Part shown: piece after piece, positions 12,262 through 23,300 of the stretch
Layout: every line of letters begins with the position of its first letter
How positions within the stretch are numbered: position 1 is the first letter of the stretch
Assembly (NCBI GenBank): GCA_029834535.1
Contig: JAQMWT010000030.1
Coordinates: 1-64,000 of the forward strand
Length of the DNA stretch: 64,000 nt
Source: Chrysophaeum taylorii
Lineage: Eukaryota > Sar > Pelagophyceae > Pelagomonadales > Pelagomonadaceae
Direction of reading: 5' to 3'
Notes under the pieces: generated by a model
Told to the model about the DNA's origin: nothing
What the model saw: the letters and a program-made list of their open reading frames with translations, nothing else
Database searches by the model: none
Position numbers and translations under genes: made by a program

Positions 12262-12605
12262 TGTAGTGGTTTTCTCAGACACCCACCCCTCTTGGCCGGA
12301 CCAGGGGCCTCAACAACCCTTTCTCCCAACCCGAACCGCGGGTGAAACCACCACACGCCCGATCTCAGCGTAAACACGCACGCCATCACGAAAATCGGAC
12401 AATCAAATGAGGGTAATAGCAAGAAGACAGCAAGAAAGCAATACAAATGCCTGGTACATTGGGTTCAGTGGAAGCGCAGGTGAGGGTGTCAAGATGACAC
12501 CCCCCCCCAGACCCCCCCCCATAATTGCAAGGGAAGTACCAGACCAACAATCAGGGTAAGTCAGGTGGCAGGCAGGCAAGTGGGGGAATGGGCGTTACTG
12601 CCACA
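12262..12605 (-). repeat. Gyp2 5' LTR
   Basis: 344 bp. Just inside it on the minus strand the sequence reads TGGTCTCAGGAACGGGC, a candidate primer-binding site because it starts TGG. No particular tRNA is assigned. Confidence 0.85.
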
Positions 12606-12751
12606 AATGCCTGGTGCATTGGGATCAGTGAAAGCGCAGGTGAGGGTGTCAAGATGACACCCCCCCCATAATTGCAAGGTCAGTACCAGGGCAACAATCA
12701 GGGTAAGTCAGGTGGCAGGCAGGCAAGTGGGGGGATGGGCGTTACTGCCAC
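12606..12751 (-). repeat. Gyp1 5' LTR, third piece
   Basis: The last ~146 bp of the Gyp1 LTR, ending TTACTGCCAC. It sits next to the end of the Gyp2 5' LTR and looks like a tandem repeat with it, but that pattern is produced by the insertion of Gyp2 into this LTR. Confidence 0.75.
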
Positions 12752-13256
12752 TGAGCTCCGCGCTCGTCTGGCACACTTGGCCAGCGCTGGGGCGAGCCTT
12801 CGAAGGCTGCTGAGCCGAGTAGGGTTAGCGTTGAACTATACTTAAAATTAGTGTGTGTGTATGTAGAGAGGTAGGTAGGTAGCTGCCGGAGGGCGGATTT
12901 TGAAAAATCGACGTGGTGTTAAGGGCTGCTTTTTTTGCTGCCCCTTGGTTGACCTTTTCGATAAAATTGTAGAGCCGTTACATAGCCGTTTAAGAGTCGT
13001 CGAATGACCGTTCGTTTTTTTTTTCAGGGTTAAAGCCCTCCGGAACCTCACTAATGTTGAGCAAAGGTTGAAGAAATATTTAACGGATAGCCCCCGTCAA
13101 CAGCCCCAGCGTTACCCCTTCTTTTTCTGATTGTCCCAACCTCAAGACGATGCGTGCGTAAGCATTGGGTTGGGCGTGTGGTGGAACCAATCGTGGTTTG
13201 GGCTATCCGAACGGTCACGTTGTGACTGCCGGTCCGGTTGGGCCTCGGCCTCTATC
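12752..13256. other. Gap before the PHD gene
   Basis: About 500 bp with no protein similarity that I recognise. It has a short GT-rich run near 12,850, a T-run near 13,015, and presumably the promoter and leader of the downstream gene. No clear TATA box was identified. Confidence 0.5.
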
Positions 13257-15431
13257 ATGTCGGTTTTTGGTCTCATGCAGGCGCAACTTAGCGATGATCA
13301 CTTCGACCTTTGTGCTGGCTGCCAACGAACTGGTCGTTTAGTTCTCTGCGACGCGTGCCCTCGCGCTTGGCACCTGCGCTGTGCGCACTTAGCGCGTATC
13401 CCAAAGGACGTCTGGATTTGCCCCTGGTGCTTAACGGAGAAATCTAGGACGCCGGTGCTTCGACGAAGTTCTGGTATGAATGTCGAAGGTTTATGGGCTT
13501 CACTTTCCATGGCCTCCCAAACTAAGTGTGTGTCCGTGAACTCGAGCGTGGCTTTACTAGACGTTCTTCGATTGTTAGAGCTATGGGCACCATCACGCGA
13601 ACGCTTTGTAGTTGCAGCCCAGGCGTTCACATCTCTTGAAAGCCGCAAAAAGCACTCCAAGCACGACCTCGGCATGTTTCTTGCTTGTAGAGCTGTATAC
13701 AGCGCGTGTGGTCGTGAACTACTTCATAGGGCTGTGGAATGTGCGCAAAAATTGAAATTCCTGGTGCTTGGGCTTGGGGCATTTGGGCGTTGTTCTCTCT
13801 GTGAATCATCACGACGACTGTGGAACATATGTTTGCATTGTGGCCAAACTGAAAACCTTTTCAATGAGCGAGGGCTCACCGCATCGCATGTGGGGCATCA
13901 GGGCCTGGATGTAGAGCGTCACCCTGAGAAGTCAATTAAGAGATTTCTGGCAATGAATGAGTGTGCGTCATCCTCTGTTTCTGGGGAAGCTGCGATGCTA
14001 AATACCCATGGGTGGCGTGCCATTATTGCGGGCATTGAATTCGTATTTGAGTGCGCACAAGCCAAGGCAACATTCGACGAATATGGTGGTGACATCATTT
14101 TCCTCATCCGAAATATAGTGCACACTGCGTGTTTGATCCAAAGTACCACTGTGGCATCGAAAGCAGCCGAGCTCTTGCGTACACTCATTGTGCGATGGAT
14201 GCCACATGCTTCATTGACAGGCGAAGTAGATGGTATTCTGAATGTCGTAGAGGCGTTGCATGTTCTGCAGCAGTTAGATATCGAATGCGTGAGCGAGGTT
14301 CCGAGCATTTCTGCTATAGTCGACATTTTGAGTGACCAGACAACCCATCCGGTTGATCGCCCACGTCGCCACGGGCAATTGTTTTCTGGAGAGACGACGG
14401 CTCTGGGATTAGAATTCTTCTCTGGTGCTGAGAGGCATCGCGAGAGTCACAAACGTCGGAGACGAGATTGGACAGAGACCTCTTCGCGGTGCACCAGATG
14501 TGGTGTCGAATGTCGTGCTACCGCACTTAGATTAAGGCTGAGTCGCATGTTGCAGAACTTTGATGTCACTGATGTAATTGGATTTAATCCACTGAAGCAT
14601 GGACTGCCTATGACATACGTGGCACATTGCCCTAATTGTGGAAGAGAGAATGTGACACGAGGTAGGAGTGTGAGTATGAGCAAGCCGGCTCGATGTGTTG
14701 CATGCAACTCTCGGCTGTTGTCTCATATTGACTATGGCTCACTAACTGATGCAATTGTCTGGGCGTATCTTTTTGAAGAAATCGGTATTTCGCTTAGCTG
14801 TCATAATGCTACCATTCACCTAGCGGATGTTTTAGTGTTGCTTCCTCAAGTACGTTCATCGTACAAACGCCTTGATGAGCTTGGACATGACTTCTTCAGA
14901 TTGCAGTGCTACTTTGTGACACATTTGATTTACGTGGTCTCAGATTGGGGCCGACATGTGCTTCGACGGGATCTTTTTCAGGCAGAGTTTGTTTTCCTTG
15001 TCGAAAACATTGATGTAGTCATCAGGCATAGGGATCCGGAGCTTGTCGGGGAATTCATACACTGCTTCCGTATATTTGACGTCAGGAGACGCCAAGACGT
15101 ATATGTGTGGAATCTAGTTCAGCGTGCAATGGTTTTTCTTCTTCAACTAGAAAAGGATTTTGGCATGAAGGGGCAGTGGGCGAAGAGCAGCAAAACATAC
15201 GATCGCTACCACGCCTCCTACTGTGGCACAATTGGGCTCCTGGTCTATCGCTTCGAACACAATTTTTCTGAGTCCCGGGTGCATGCACGAAGCAGTACTG
15301 TGATCATTCCGCGTGCCTTTCGTCATGGGGGATTTGTAGCCCAAGCTGTAGGCCAACCACTACGCGCAACACATGTAAGTGGTTCTAGCCAAACACTATG
15401 CGAAACACATGCAAATGGTTCTACCCTGTAA
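13257..15431 (+). CDS. PHD-finger protein with further CxxC zinc clusters
   Basis: A 724-residue protein from ATG 13,257. The open frame extends upstream to 13,131 only through a non-ATG codon. Residues 19-58 form a complete C4HC3 PHD finger: C19-x2-C22, C31-x2-C34, H39-x2-C42, C55-x2-C58, with the conserved Trp two before the last Cys pair (W53). PHD fingers usually read histone H3 tail modifications. Further possible zinc knots are C179-x2-C182 with C192-x2-C195, and three CxxC pairs at about 412, 458 and 480. A basic KRRRRD stretch near 399-404 looks like a nuclear signal. The rest is helical-looking and unrecognised. The 2.2-kb frame is uninterrupted, and base and codon use differ from the flanking retroelements, so I take it as a host gene. 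Role is probably chromatin-linked. No catalytic domain was recognised. Confidence 0.8.
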   Translation: MSVFGLMQAQLSDDHFDLCAGCQRTGRLVLCDACPRAWHLRCAHLARIPKDVWICPWCLTEKSRTPVLRRSSGMNVEGLWASLSMASQTKCVSVNSSVALLDVLRLLELWAPSRERFVVAAQAFTSLESRKKHSKHDLGMFLACRAVYSACGRELLHRAVECAQKLKFLVLGLGAFGRCSLCESSRRLWNICLHCGQTENLFNERGLTASHVGHQGLDVERHPEKSIKRFLAMNECASSSVSGEAAMLNTHGWRAIIAGIEFVFECAQAKATFDEYGGDIIFLIRNIVHTACLIQSTTVASKAAELLRTLIVRWMPHASLTGEVDGILNVVEALHVLQQLDIECVSEVPSISAIVDILSDQTTHPVDRPRRHGQLFSGETTALGLEFFSGAERHRESHKRRRRDWTETSSRCTRCGVECRATALRLRLSRMLQNFDVTDVIGFNPLKHGLPMTYVAHCPNCGRENVTRGRSVSMSKPARCVACNSRLLSHIDYGSLTDAIVWAYLFEEIGISLSCHNATIHLADVLVLLPQVRSSYKRLDELGHDFFRLQCYFVTHLIYVVSDWGRHVLRRDLFQAEFVFLVENIDVVIRHRDPELVGEFIHCFRIFDVRRRQDVYVWNLVQRAMVFLLQLEKDFGMKGQWAKSSKTYDRYHASYCGTIGLLVYRFEHNFSESRVHARSSTVIIPRAFRHGGFVAQAVGQPLRATHVSGSSQTLCETHANGSTL

Positions 15432-16200
15432 ATACATTACATACTGCATCCGAGGAACATCTGACACCAAGGAGCCTTTCTCTTGGCTTGCATGGAGCCT
15501 GCTTCATGGGAGGTGAGCGTTTGCAGCAAGAACAAGGCTTCCTGGAGAGGCTCGCATAAAGCTGGTGTGGTAGGCGCGGAGCATGATGATAGGGCCGCGC
15601 AAAACACCATTGACAAGAGTGCCTCCTGCGATGTTGCGAGTGTGTGGGTGTGGCGCACGAGCTATGACTTGCTGCCAAACCGCGTGCGAAGGTCATTGTC
15701 CAAACCCGCCGCCGGAACGAGACAGGCTCATTCCTCAGGGTCAAAGGGCAAGAAGGGGGCGACGCGCGGAGGGATCTTGAATGTCCCGGGAGCCTACAGG
15801 TCCATCCCGCAGCACAGGAGGGGTCGATCTCGACAGGAGGGACGAAATGAATAGGGTCGGATAAGGAACGCGGGTGTCCCGCGCCGGGACTAAAAATTCC
15901 CAAGGACTGGCGGATTTTTTTATCCGTCGTCAAGGTGACCTAAAAAGGTGCCGATTTTTTACTGGAGCGAAGTCGGTGGTTGCCGATTTGGAGAATGTAC
16001 ATGGGAGGTATTTTGGCCCTTCGGGGCCCTAGGTGGCTCTACTGTGCACGATGCTATCGGCTCCAAATGCAACATCCGGCGCATTGGGAACGTCCGTGGG
16101 CCCAATGAGGGTCGTGCGGGCGTTTAGACTGCGCCTTTCGCGCGCTGGGGCCACTTCTATTGTCCCGGTCTTCCCGCTGGGCGTCCACGGGGAACACGGG
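15432..16200. other. Non-coding stretch after the PHD gene
   Basis: No convincing gene on either strand. It includes an A/T-rich spacer and two T-runs near 15,910 and 15,955, which could lie near the 3' end of a transcript. No similarity to the LTR families of this window was seen. Confidence 0.4.
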
Positions 16201-16219
16201 CATCGAGGCCCACGAGTGC

Positions 16220-19200
16220 AGCTATGCGTCGTCGTCGACATCCATCGCGTCCTCCTCCACCTCGTCGTCGTCGTATTCGTCGTCCTCGGACACGAAGCGC
16301 CAGGAAGCTGGCTTGGAGACGTTGAAGAAGGTAGGGCTGTTTGCGGAGCCAGCCGCTGAAGCTGTCGTCACAGGAAACGAAGATCCAACGCAGCCCGAGC
16401 TTCTTGCGACCGTCCTTGGAGTTTTCGTCGGATTCCACCTCGATGGTGCCGGTGTGGCGGAAACTCGTGCTTCTGAGAGCTTACCCTACCTCTTAGGGCT
16501 TACCCTACCTCTTTTCCCCTGGCGTCAATGCCATCTGTATTGGCGACGTCACTGTATTTTCTATCTCTGCGCCACTCCTTTTCTTCACCAAGAGGACCTT
16601 TTAGCATAAACTGTCTCCCAGCCTTACGTCGAGAGGATTTGCGAGTGGTTGTTTGTGGCGACGAGCGAGGTCTACCCCCAGCCTAGGCCGACGACCTCGG
16701 GTAGTAGAGGTGCCGGCGTGTCTAGGTGAGCCCCGGAGCGAGCTTTGTTTCGTTTGCCGCCACACCGGGCATCCAGTAGCAACCCGCATGACCCGACAAC
16801 TCCCAGAGAACCTCGACGCGCGACCCAACCAACGCCACGTCGATCGTCGGTAACTTCGAGATGCCACTCGTTGGTGGCGAGAGGCGCGGCACTCCACAAC
16901 CTTGGCCTTGAGCTCGCCAACAATCAAGTGCCGCCTCGCGTCGAGTTCGGCGCGCTGGGTGGTCGCGGTCCCGAACACTGGCAGCTGCAGTCGGTACTCA
17001 CCCGGGACCGCTGCCTCGGCGAACAATTCGCGGGAGTTGGTCTTGATGTGTGCGTAGACGTACTTGACGTGCGCGGCGAGTAATTCGACGTTGGCCTTGG
17101 AGCCGGTCTGGCAGATCGTCGGGTCCTTGCCCGAGGTTTAGGACTTAGGTTTGAGGTCGCCTATGCCCACGCCCATGCCGACGACGTACCTCTCAACGTT
17201 CGCCTTGAGGACGTTCGACCGCGCAGCGCCACGCGGGAGCTTGAGTGCCGCTTCGAGTCGCGTCTTGATCGCCGAGAGCTGGGCCCTCCCGAAGAGGGCA
17301 CGCTCGTCGACGACAGGTTTAACGTCATTGCCTCCAGCGCCTTGGCGTAGTCGTCCAACAGGCGCTCGAGGGCCTTCTCGACGGCCGCGGCGCCCGACGG
17401 CGATGGTGCTACATCGCCGTCTCCTTGCGTGCGGTAGCCTGTTCCTTGTGGTTCTGCGACCACAACGAGCCGCCTTCATCAACGCTCCTTGAACGTCGTC
17501 GCTGAGCTTGGCGAGGCGTCCTCCATCAACTCGCTCACACGTTCTAGCCTTTTTTGTTATTCGACCAGCGACCTCGTCGGCGACGTATCGCTGGCGCTTG
17601 GCCGCAAAACTCGTGGCGGCGCGGTCGAAGATATGGTCCCGTTGGTACAAGACGACACCGGCGCGCCCTTCGACGCTCGTGTTAAAGAAGGCGGCATTGT
17701 AGTACTTCAAGTTGCTAATCTCGAGTTTCGCCGAGTGCCATTGAAGGCCCTCTGGAGCTCCTACGTCTGTTTGACCGCCGCCTGTCGCCAACGTAGCGCA
17801 TAGACTGCCCCTGCCTCCAACGTGCTGCCGCGGCCCCAGGCCCGGATCGCGTTGAGGATGGTCTTGGTCTCTGATCATTGGTGTCAGTCGGAGAACTCTC
17901 GCTCGAACGGCCGCGATGTCGTGGGTCGTGGACTGGCCGTCGACGGACAGCTTCGCCGACCCAAACCGGATCTTGAGGAACTCGGGGTATGTGGTGATCT
18001 CGGTGTCGAAGGCCTCATACTCGGCGGTCGCGACCAGATGCGGATTATCCTGGCAGACTCTGAAGGAGGATGGCTGGAGCTCGAGAACCGTTACGACGTC
18101 GGCTCCGTAGCGCTCCTGGTGAACTTGACGAACGAGGTGGGGCGCTCGACTGAGGTCGCCGAACCGATTGGCGATCGCCTCGGCCTCGCCAGCCGCTCGC
18201 CAGCCGCGCTCTTGTCGGAGATCTCGTGTGGCGGCAACTCCCGCCTCCTAAGGCTTACCCCTCTCCTAGCCCCCCCCCTTATCAGGGGCACCCTACTCCG
18301 TCATGATGATGTCAGTTTTCTTTATGACATCATCTTCCTTTTCCGTGACACGTGTCACCCTGGTTTCTGTGTTTCGATAATATCTTAATCATAAAGCAAC
18401 AGCCGATCCTCAAGTTGTGAGGACCAGGCACGGAAGTTGTTTGTGGTTGTGTGGCGAGAGAACGGCCATCCTCGTCCAGTGACTCCATCAAGGGCACGGA
18501 CGCGAGCGGCGAGCCAGGATTCGAAGGCACGCCAGGTAGGCCTAAATTCTCCTTACGCCACATCTCGTACACGCTGCGCGTCCAGTTCTCCGTCTTGCCG
18601 CCTCGTTTGACACAAACGTGGGTAGTAGCGATATCTTTGCCATCGAGCGGCGACGCATCCGTCGCCGCGTCGACGACGTCACCGTAGACCAGAGCGAGGG
18701 CGACGGTGGTCTCGTGAAAGACGCCCATATCGGAGCGCAGGTCGCGAGTGAAGCGCTCGGACGAGAGTTCCATGTCTCTCGCCCGCCCTGACCCGATCCC
18801 GCACCTGCTCGAACTACTCCTCCTTGGCCTGGACGCGGCCCTCGGCAGCCGCGAGCTCGATCTCCATTTGCTCCGCCTCCTAGTTGACTTGGCGGCAGCG
18901 TAATTGTCCTTGAGTTGTCGCATGTCCCGAGAGTTCGATTTCTTCAGTCGGTGCCTCGTTCGCACCTTGGTCGCCACCGCAGCCTGTCCTGCCGCCTCCT
19001 TTGACTGGGCCTTGGTCGCGTTGAGCTCGCCGAATGATTGTTGCACCTTCGTAGCATCGCGGTCGTACTGCTTCTCCCTCGCGGCAACTTGGCGCTCGTT
19101 CCGGACCCGGAGTCGCCCCTCCCGACGTGAGGCTTCGCCATCGTACTTCCGCTCGTGTCTCAAGACGCCCCGCCTCGGCCATGGCCAACTCCGTCTCGGC

Positions 19201-19340
19201 ATCGAGAGCCTCGGCGTGGGCCTGGTTCCGTACGCGCTCGGCTGCGGTAGCGCGCCCTTCTTGCGCCGCCTTGGCTGTCTTGAGCTGCTGGATGTGGTTG
19301 TCTCTTTGCGCGAGCGATCACCGAAGCTAGCGTGATGACG
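16220..19340 (-). pseudogene. Decayed coiled-coil protein with acidic tail, unknown family
   Basis: Reading the minus strand from 19,340 downwards there is a long heptad-rich segment: first about 60 residues around IQQLKTAKAAQEGRATAAER, then another frame with VRNERQVAAREKQYDRD. It is followed near 18.7 kb by a more globular segment (VFHETTVALALVYGDVVDAA) and near 17.7 kb by KLEISNLKYYNAAFF. At the low-coordinate end (about 16,215-16,310) one frame is strongly acidic (SEDDEYDDDEVEEDAMDVDD). Coding-like stretches keep one strand and order but change frame several times, so this looks like one old gene (coiled coil, globular middle, acidic tail) that has decayed. An intron-containing gene is a weaker alternative. 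I do not recognise the family, and host or element origin is undecided. Confidence 0.4.
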
Positions 19341-19399
19341 ACAACGGCTGTAAGAACTCTCTTTGAGGAAACGAACTAGTTAATCGGCCGAAGAGGCTG

Positions 19400-20230
19400 C
19401 CGGCTCGTCGCTCGGATCGCCGGACGCGGGACATGATTTCCGCGTCACCCCCGCCACGATGCCCTTGAGCCCGACGGTGACGGTCTGGAGAGAGATACAG
19501 GAAGGAATCAATAGATTCCAATGAAAAGCGGGCAAGATGTGCAAAGATTGGCAAGTGCAATACAAACTCCCGGTACATAGGTATCCGTGGGAAACAGGCG
19601 GAGGTGTCAAGATGACACCTCCAATTTCAAGGTAACAGGCAGGTAAGTGGGGGAGTGGGCATTACCGCCACAGGAGCCCCATACTTAAGATGAAGTCGTC
19701 CTCGACTTCAAGGGGGACAAAGGTCGCGCTCACGAAACGCCCGATAAGCTCGTTCAGCGACACCAGCATGAACTTTGTTGTTGTGGAGGTTGAAATTATT
19801 GACCAGCACGTCGATTTCATCGGTCGGAAGTCAGTTACGCAGGGTTCACAACCATCCATGTTCGCTCGGAGACGAGTGAAACTACCCCGTTGGGGTCTTT
19901 GTATTCTGGTCATAAGCGTCGCTCGCCTAGAGGCTTGTAGGATCAAAAACGCGAGGGTCATCGCGCGAGCCTATATCGGTATAATAGTGAAGTGCAACAG
20001 TATCATTGTCGTTATCATAGTCTTCGTAGACTTCGGCAACGTAGATACGCTTCTTCCTAGCGTTTGATCGTCCTTTGACTCGGAAGATCACAAATTTACC
20101 ATGCTTGAAGCGGGTGCGATCCGATGGCAAATGCAGAGGGGCTGAAGATGATCGGCACTTTCAGAGGCACAATCTGCTGCACGGAGACCATAACAGATTC
20201 GGCATCATCGTCGTTGACGTCCTTAATTTC
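19400..20230 (-). mobile_element. Gyp3: 3' fragment of a gypsy element
   Basis: 19,672 ends an LTR with the same tail as the other gypsy LTRs (hairpin GGTGTCA-AGA-TGACACC near 19,590-19,620, then GGGCATTACCGCCACA). Its left limit is unclear. From 19,673 to about 20,130 the minus strand encodes the C-terminal pol domain also seen at the end of Gyp4: a GKFV[VI]FR start and a YVAEVYE core with paired Asp and Asn residues. The fragment is cut at 20,231 by family-A LTR sequence. It is broken and older than the Gyp2 insertion judging by divergence. Confidence 0.65.
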
Positions 20231-20405
20231 TAGAGATAGAAAATCCCATTTAGGGTTAGAGAACAGTAAAAAGTACTGCGCCCCTGGTAGAGAATGATGG
20301 CAGCGGCAGTGCGGTCTTACGCCCTGTTTCTAACGACACAAAGACGGCACGGTGTTGACACAGCGATTTTATTGGTGATTTGGGTGTGTGAGAGTGAGAG
20401 GGGGG
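20231..20405 (-). repeat. Family-A LTR remnant
   Basis: 20,257-20,405 matches the A1 LTR starting TAGAGAACAG, and stops in the G-run where the Gyp4 5' LTR begins. The 26 bp at 20,231-20,256 are the opposite tip of the same LTR in opposite orientation (TAGAGATAGAAAATCCCATT), so the remnant is a rearranged joint of two LTR ends. Confidence 0.65.
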
Positions 20406-20735
20406 TGTGGCGGCAACTCCTGACCGCAAAGGCTTACCCCCCCTTTTTAAGGCTTGATACCCGTTCAACGGAACGCCTTTTCTTACTTCCTAGTGATGTT
20501 GTACCTCTCCCTCGAGAGAAGCGTATCTTGCAGCATTCATGCAGCATTCTTGCTATCATAAACCAAATAGACTCCATCCTTAAGTTGAGAGGCTTGGTGA
20601 GCGTGAGAAAGGTGTGTGGCGAGCATAACCGACCCCGAGTCCGTGTTTGCCTCGTTCAGTGAGGTCTAGGGCGAGTCGGTGAGTACCCCCTTTGTCATCC
20701 GGGGGTCGGGAGTGTTTTTTTTCTGTGCCGCCATA
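20406..20735 (+). repeat. Gyp4 5' LTR
   Basis: 330 bp, matching 30,156-30,480 with about fourteen substitutions and a few small length differences, most between 20,490 and 20,580. Confidence 0.85.
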
Positions 20736-21159
20736 CGTGGTGGAGTATACGAGATTGCGCGACTATATCGGTCGCCAACGAACGAGTGCCCCGTACGCAC
20801 TGTATTACGTGGTCCGGATTTGCACGCGTGCCCTGATCAAGCACGCGGAGTTCCAGCGGACCGACTTGCGTTGAGAATATACGCGGGTTTTGTTTCGTTC
20901 GTGCGTCCCGAGAGACGACGAACACGCGTGCGAGTTGGAAATCGCTGCGCATTCACCCGGGATTGACTTTGGTATAGCTAAACGGCGGGAGCTGTTGGCG
21001 AGTGGGATCGCTACCCACGGGCATTATTGGATTGCCAGCGGATAAGAACTCCGCGAGTGCTGTTTTGACAGCGACAGATAGCGTTGTTGTGAGCGACGTG
21101 CATTACTTCGAGTGATCGAATCCGGACTTGGTTCGAGATTCCTCATCGACATTTGGTAT

Positions 21160-23300
21160 AGTATGGATGAAGACGCAGACGTGCGTGAGGAAGACTCTCC
21201 TCCAGTGCCTCCCGCCGCCACTGAGATAGGCCGCGAGGAAGGTGAATTACGAGAGGCCGAGGCAGTCGACTTTACCGAATTGCCCCATGAGGCGCCTCCA
21301 GATACCGCATTTTCCCGCCGTTGAGTCCAACGACCCCGGACCGTGGCGAGCGTGTTACTATTGAGCGCGGATCCGTAACTCGAAGTCGACTTCGTGAAGA
21401 CCTCGAGCGGAGACGGCGCGAAAACGGACGACTAGCTGAGCGATTTGCCCGTGAAAGGGCTGAAGCTAAGGAAGAAGCGGCTCGACAAGAGCTCAATATG
21501 CTGAATGAAGCGTTGCGGCAAGAGCTCGAAACAACGAGGACCTTACGTGAGGAGATTGAACGATTTCATTATGAGCGAGACGAGATAGCAGCCGAATGTA
21601 CGCGTCGTGAGGGCAGCCGTGAACGACCCGTGAGTCGGCCCGAACCGGAAACACCCGCGAGGCGGCCTGGACCGGAAAGGAGCACTGAAACGTGGGATGA
21701 ACCTCCGCCCCGAGTCGATACGGAGACTGAGGGTAGGGCGGAAACTGAAGATGAAGGTACGAAAATGTTACGGGGATTATCGCAGACGTTTGCGGACGCT
21801 TTCGAGAAGGCCAACTTGGGCCGATCTCGTCGCCCCACTTCCAGTTTGAAGGCTGACAACTTCAAACTCGTCATCGAAGGTCGAGATCAACGGCAGTTTG
21901 ACCTCGATTCGGCAGCGGTGATGCATACTTTGGCAGACGACCATTACTCGGTCGAGAAACTGCGATATTTACTACCGGTGCATTTACGCGATACCGTTGC
22001 ACCAATTTTCGAGGAGCATTTGCGGAAATACGAAGAGCTCTGCGATGAGCTGCCGCACGGTCCGTCATTTTATTTGAAATTGGATGCTGACGACGAAGAG
22101 CATGGAGCCGCGATTCGGCGCCTCCGTCGTCTTAACAGAACTTACTGTGATCGAGTTTTGAATTATTTTAGATCGACTTGCCGACCTCCGAGCACGCAGC
22201 AGGAGCTGCTCGATAAGCTGCGGAAGTTCACTCAGTCTTCGGTTCCGAAGAAGACTGGGGAGCGACACGTACAAACATTTTGTACCAAGTTCCAGAACGA
22301 GGCGTTAGCCTTTTATACCGCATCCAACCGCACGATGGGTGACGTTGATATCATCAAGCAGCTTTTTTGCGGTTTGACGTCCAAGGATTTACGGACCCGT
22401 GTGCGGACTATGAGGAGTGGTCACCCGGATAGCCACGTTGCTTTCACGTCGACGGTGGCGCTCATTACGAGAATTGAGAACGACTTTCGGAAGTTGATGG
22501 AGGAGGAAAAAGATCAGGGACCCTCCAATCCGAAACCGAGTAAACCGCTGCGAGGGCGGGGAGGTCGAGCTATGGCCCCCGATCAACAAGCTAAGCAAGA
22601 TGCGGATAAACCGTCTGGAAATAGGGTTCCGCTGATCTTACGAGATCCGTTTTGGTGGTGTAAGAGGACGTGCAAGGAGTTCGGTTACTTCTGGTCCACC
22701 CATGATGAAGATGAACACGGAAATCGCGTGGTTTGCAACCGCGATCCGGACCGTTGTCACTGTGCGATGTGGAAGCGCATTCGGAAACACAAAAAGCAAC
22801 CCATATCGCTTTCCGATTGGGAGAAGCGTGACGATGCATCTAATGCGCACGCTACGCACGGATCGGAACCTCCTACCGAGATTCAAACGGCCCTCACCGA
22901 GCTTGGAACCACAATGGCGACCATGGTGAGCGAGGTCAGAGGCATCAAAGATAGCAAGTCGTCTTCTACACGACAGCGAGACGGACGATCACCTTCTAGA
23001 CGATCGTCGCGCCGACGCCGAAGTAAGAGCCCTGATCAAAAGGCCAATAGTCCTACATCCAGTCCGAGCCCCCGCCGTCGCCGCCATAGCCGGAGTTCTA
23101 GTCGCAATTCGCGCCGGCGCAGACGTCATCGGCAGCGCGATGACGAATATGACGGAGGCCGATATCAGGACAGTTCGGGACATTCGAGCGCAAATTTCGC
23201 GTTCCAATCTCTCTATGCGAAGCGCAGCCATCGTCGGGAGTTGTCTTTTACCCGACGGCGCGCCCCGCCCGAGTCTCCGATGATTTTGCCGATGCCGCGG
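21160..23300 (+). CDS. Gyp4 gag region
   Basis: Starts near the first ATG after the leader (about 21,163) with a short acidic segment, then a long Glu/Arg coiled coil (residues rich in EERAR heptads), then a helical capsid-like part (LADDHYSVEKLRYLLPVHL onward) containing an F-C-x-K-F-x-N-E segment and a later FCGLT-SKDLRTRV motif resembling the gag F-x-x-GL motif. The C-terminal part has several spaced Cys and His (WWCKRTC, CNRDPDRCHC) that may replace the usual zinc knuckle, followed by an Arg/Ser-rich tail that would bind nucleic acid. Gag function is inferred from position and composition. Confidence 0.6.

Larger units (their letters stand above)
9750..12605 (-). mobile_element. Gyp2: short Ty3/gypsy derivative with both LTRs
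   Basis: LTRs at 9,750-10,083 and 12,262-12,605 are about 97% identical by eye and run TGTGGCAG...CCACTACA on the minus strand. A 4-bp duplication AATG flanks it (9,746-9,749 and 12,606-12,609). The 2.2-kb interior holds a leader, a gag region and only the very C-terminal end of pol. It lacks protease, RT, RNase H and the integrase core, so it is an internally shortened, non-autonomous copy. A purine-rich tract lies just above 10,083 on the minus strand. It is one of the younger insertions in the stack. Confidence 0.85.
1..12751 (-). mobile_element. Gyp1: 5' end of a Ty3/gypsy element split by nested insertions
   Basis: Bases 1-1,064 closely match 11,205-12,261, the gag N-terminus and leader of Gyp2, so they are the 5' internal part of a second minus-strand gypsy copy whose body lies off the left edge. 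Its 5' LTR survives in three pieces: 1,065-1,224, 9,722-9,749 and 12,606-12,751. Together they total about 335 bp and line up in order with the intact LTRs of Gyp2. The LTR starts TGTAGTGG on the plus strand and ends near TTACTGCCAC. The gaps are filled by A1 and Gyp2, each with its own target duplication. Gyp1 is therefore the oldest layer here. The state of its body cannot be judged. Confidence 0.8.

Noticed and set aside
12445-12751. Apparent 150-bp tandem repeat
   Set aside because: Explained by the end of the Gyp2 LTR lying next to the remaining end of the Gyp1 LTR into which it inserted.
17151-19335. Plus-strand open frames in the 16-19 kb region
   Set aside because: They are complements of the more coherent heptad-rich minus-strand sequence and show low-complexity Arg/Ser/Ala composition.
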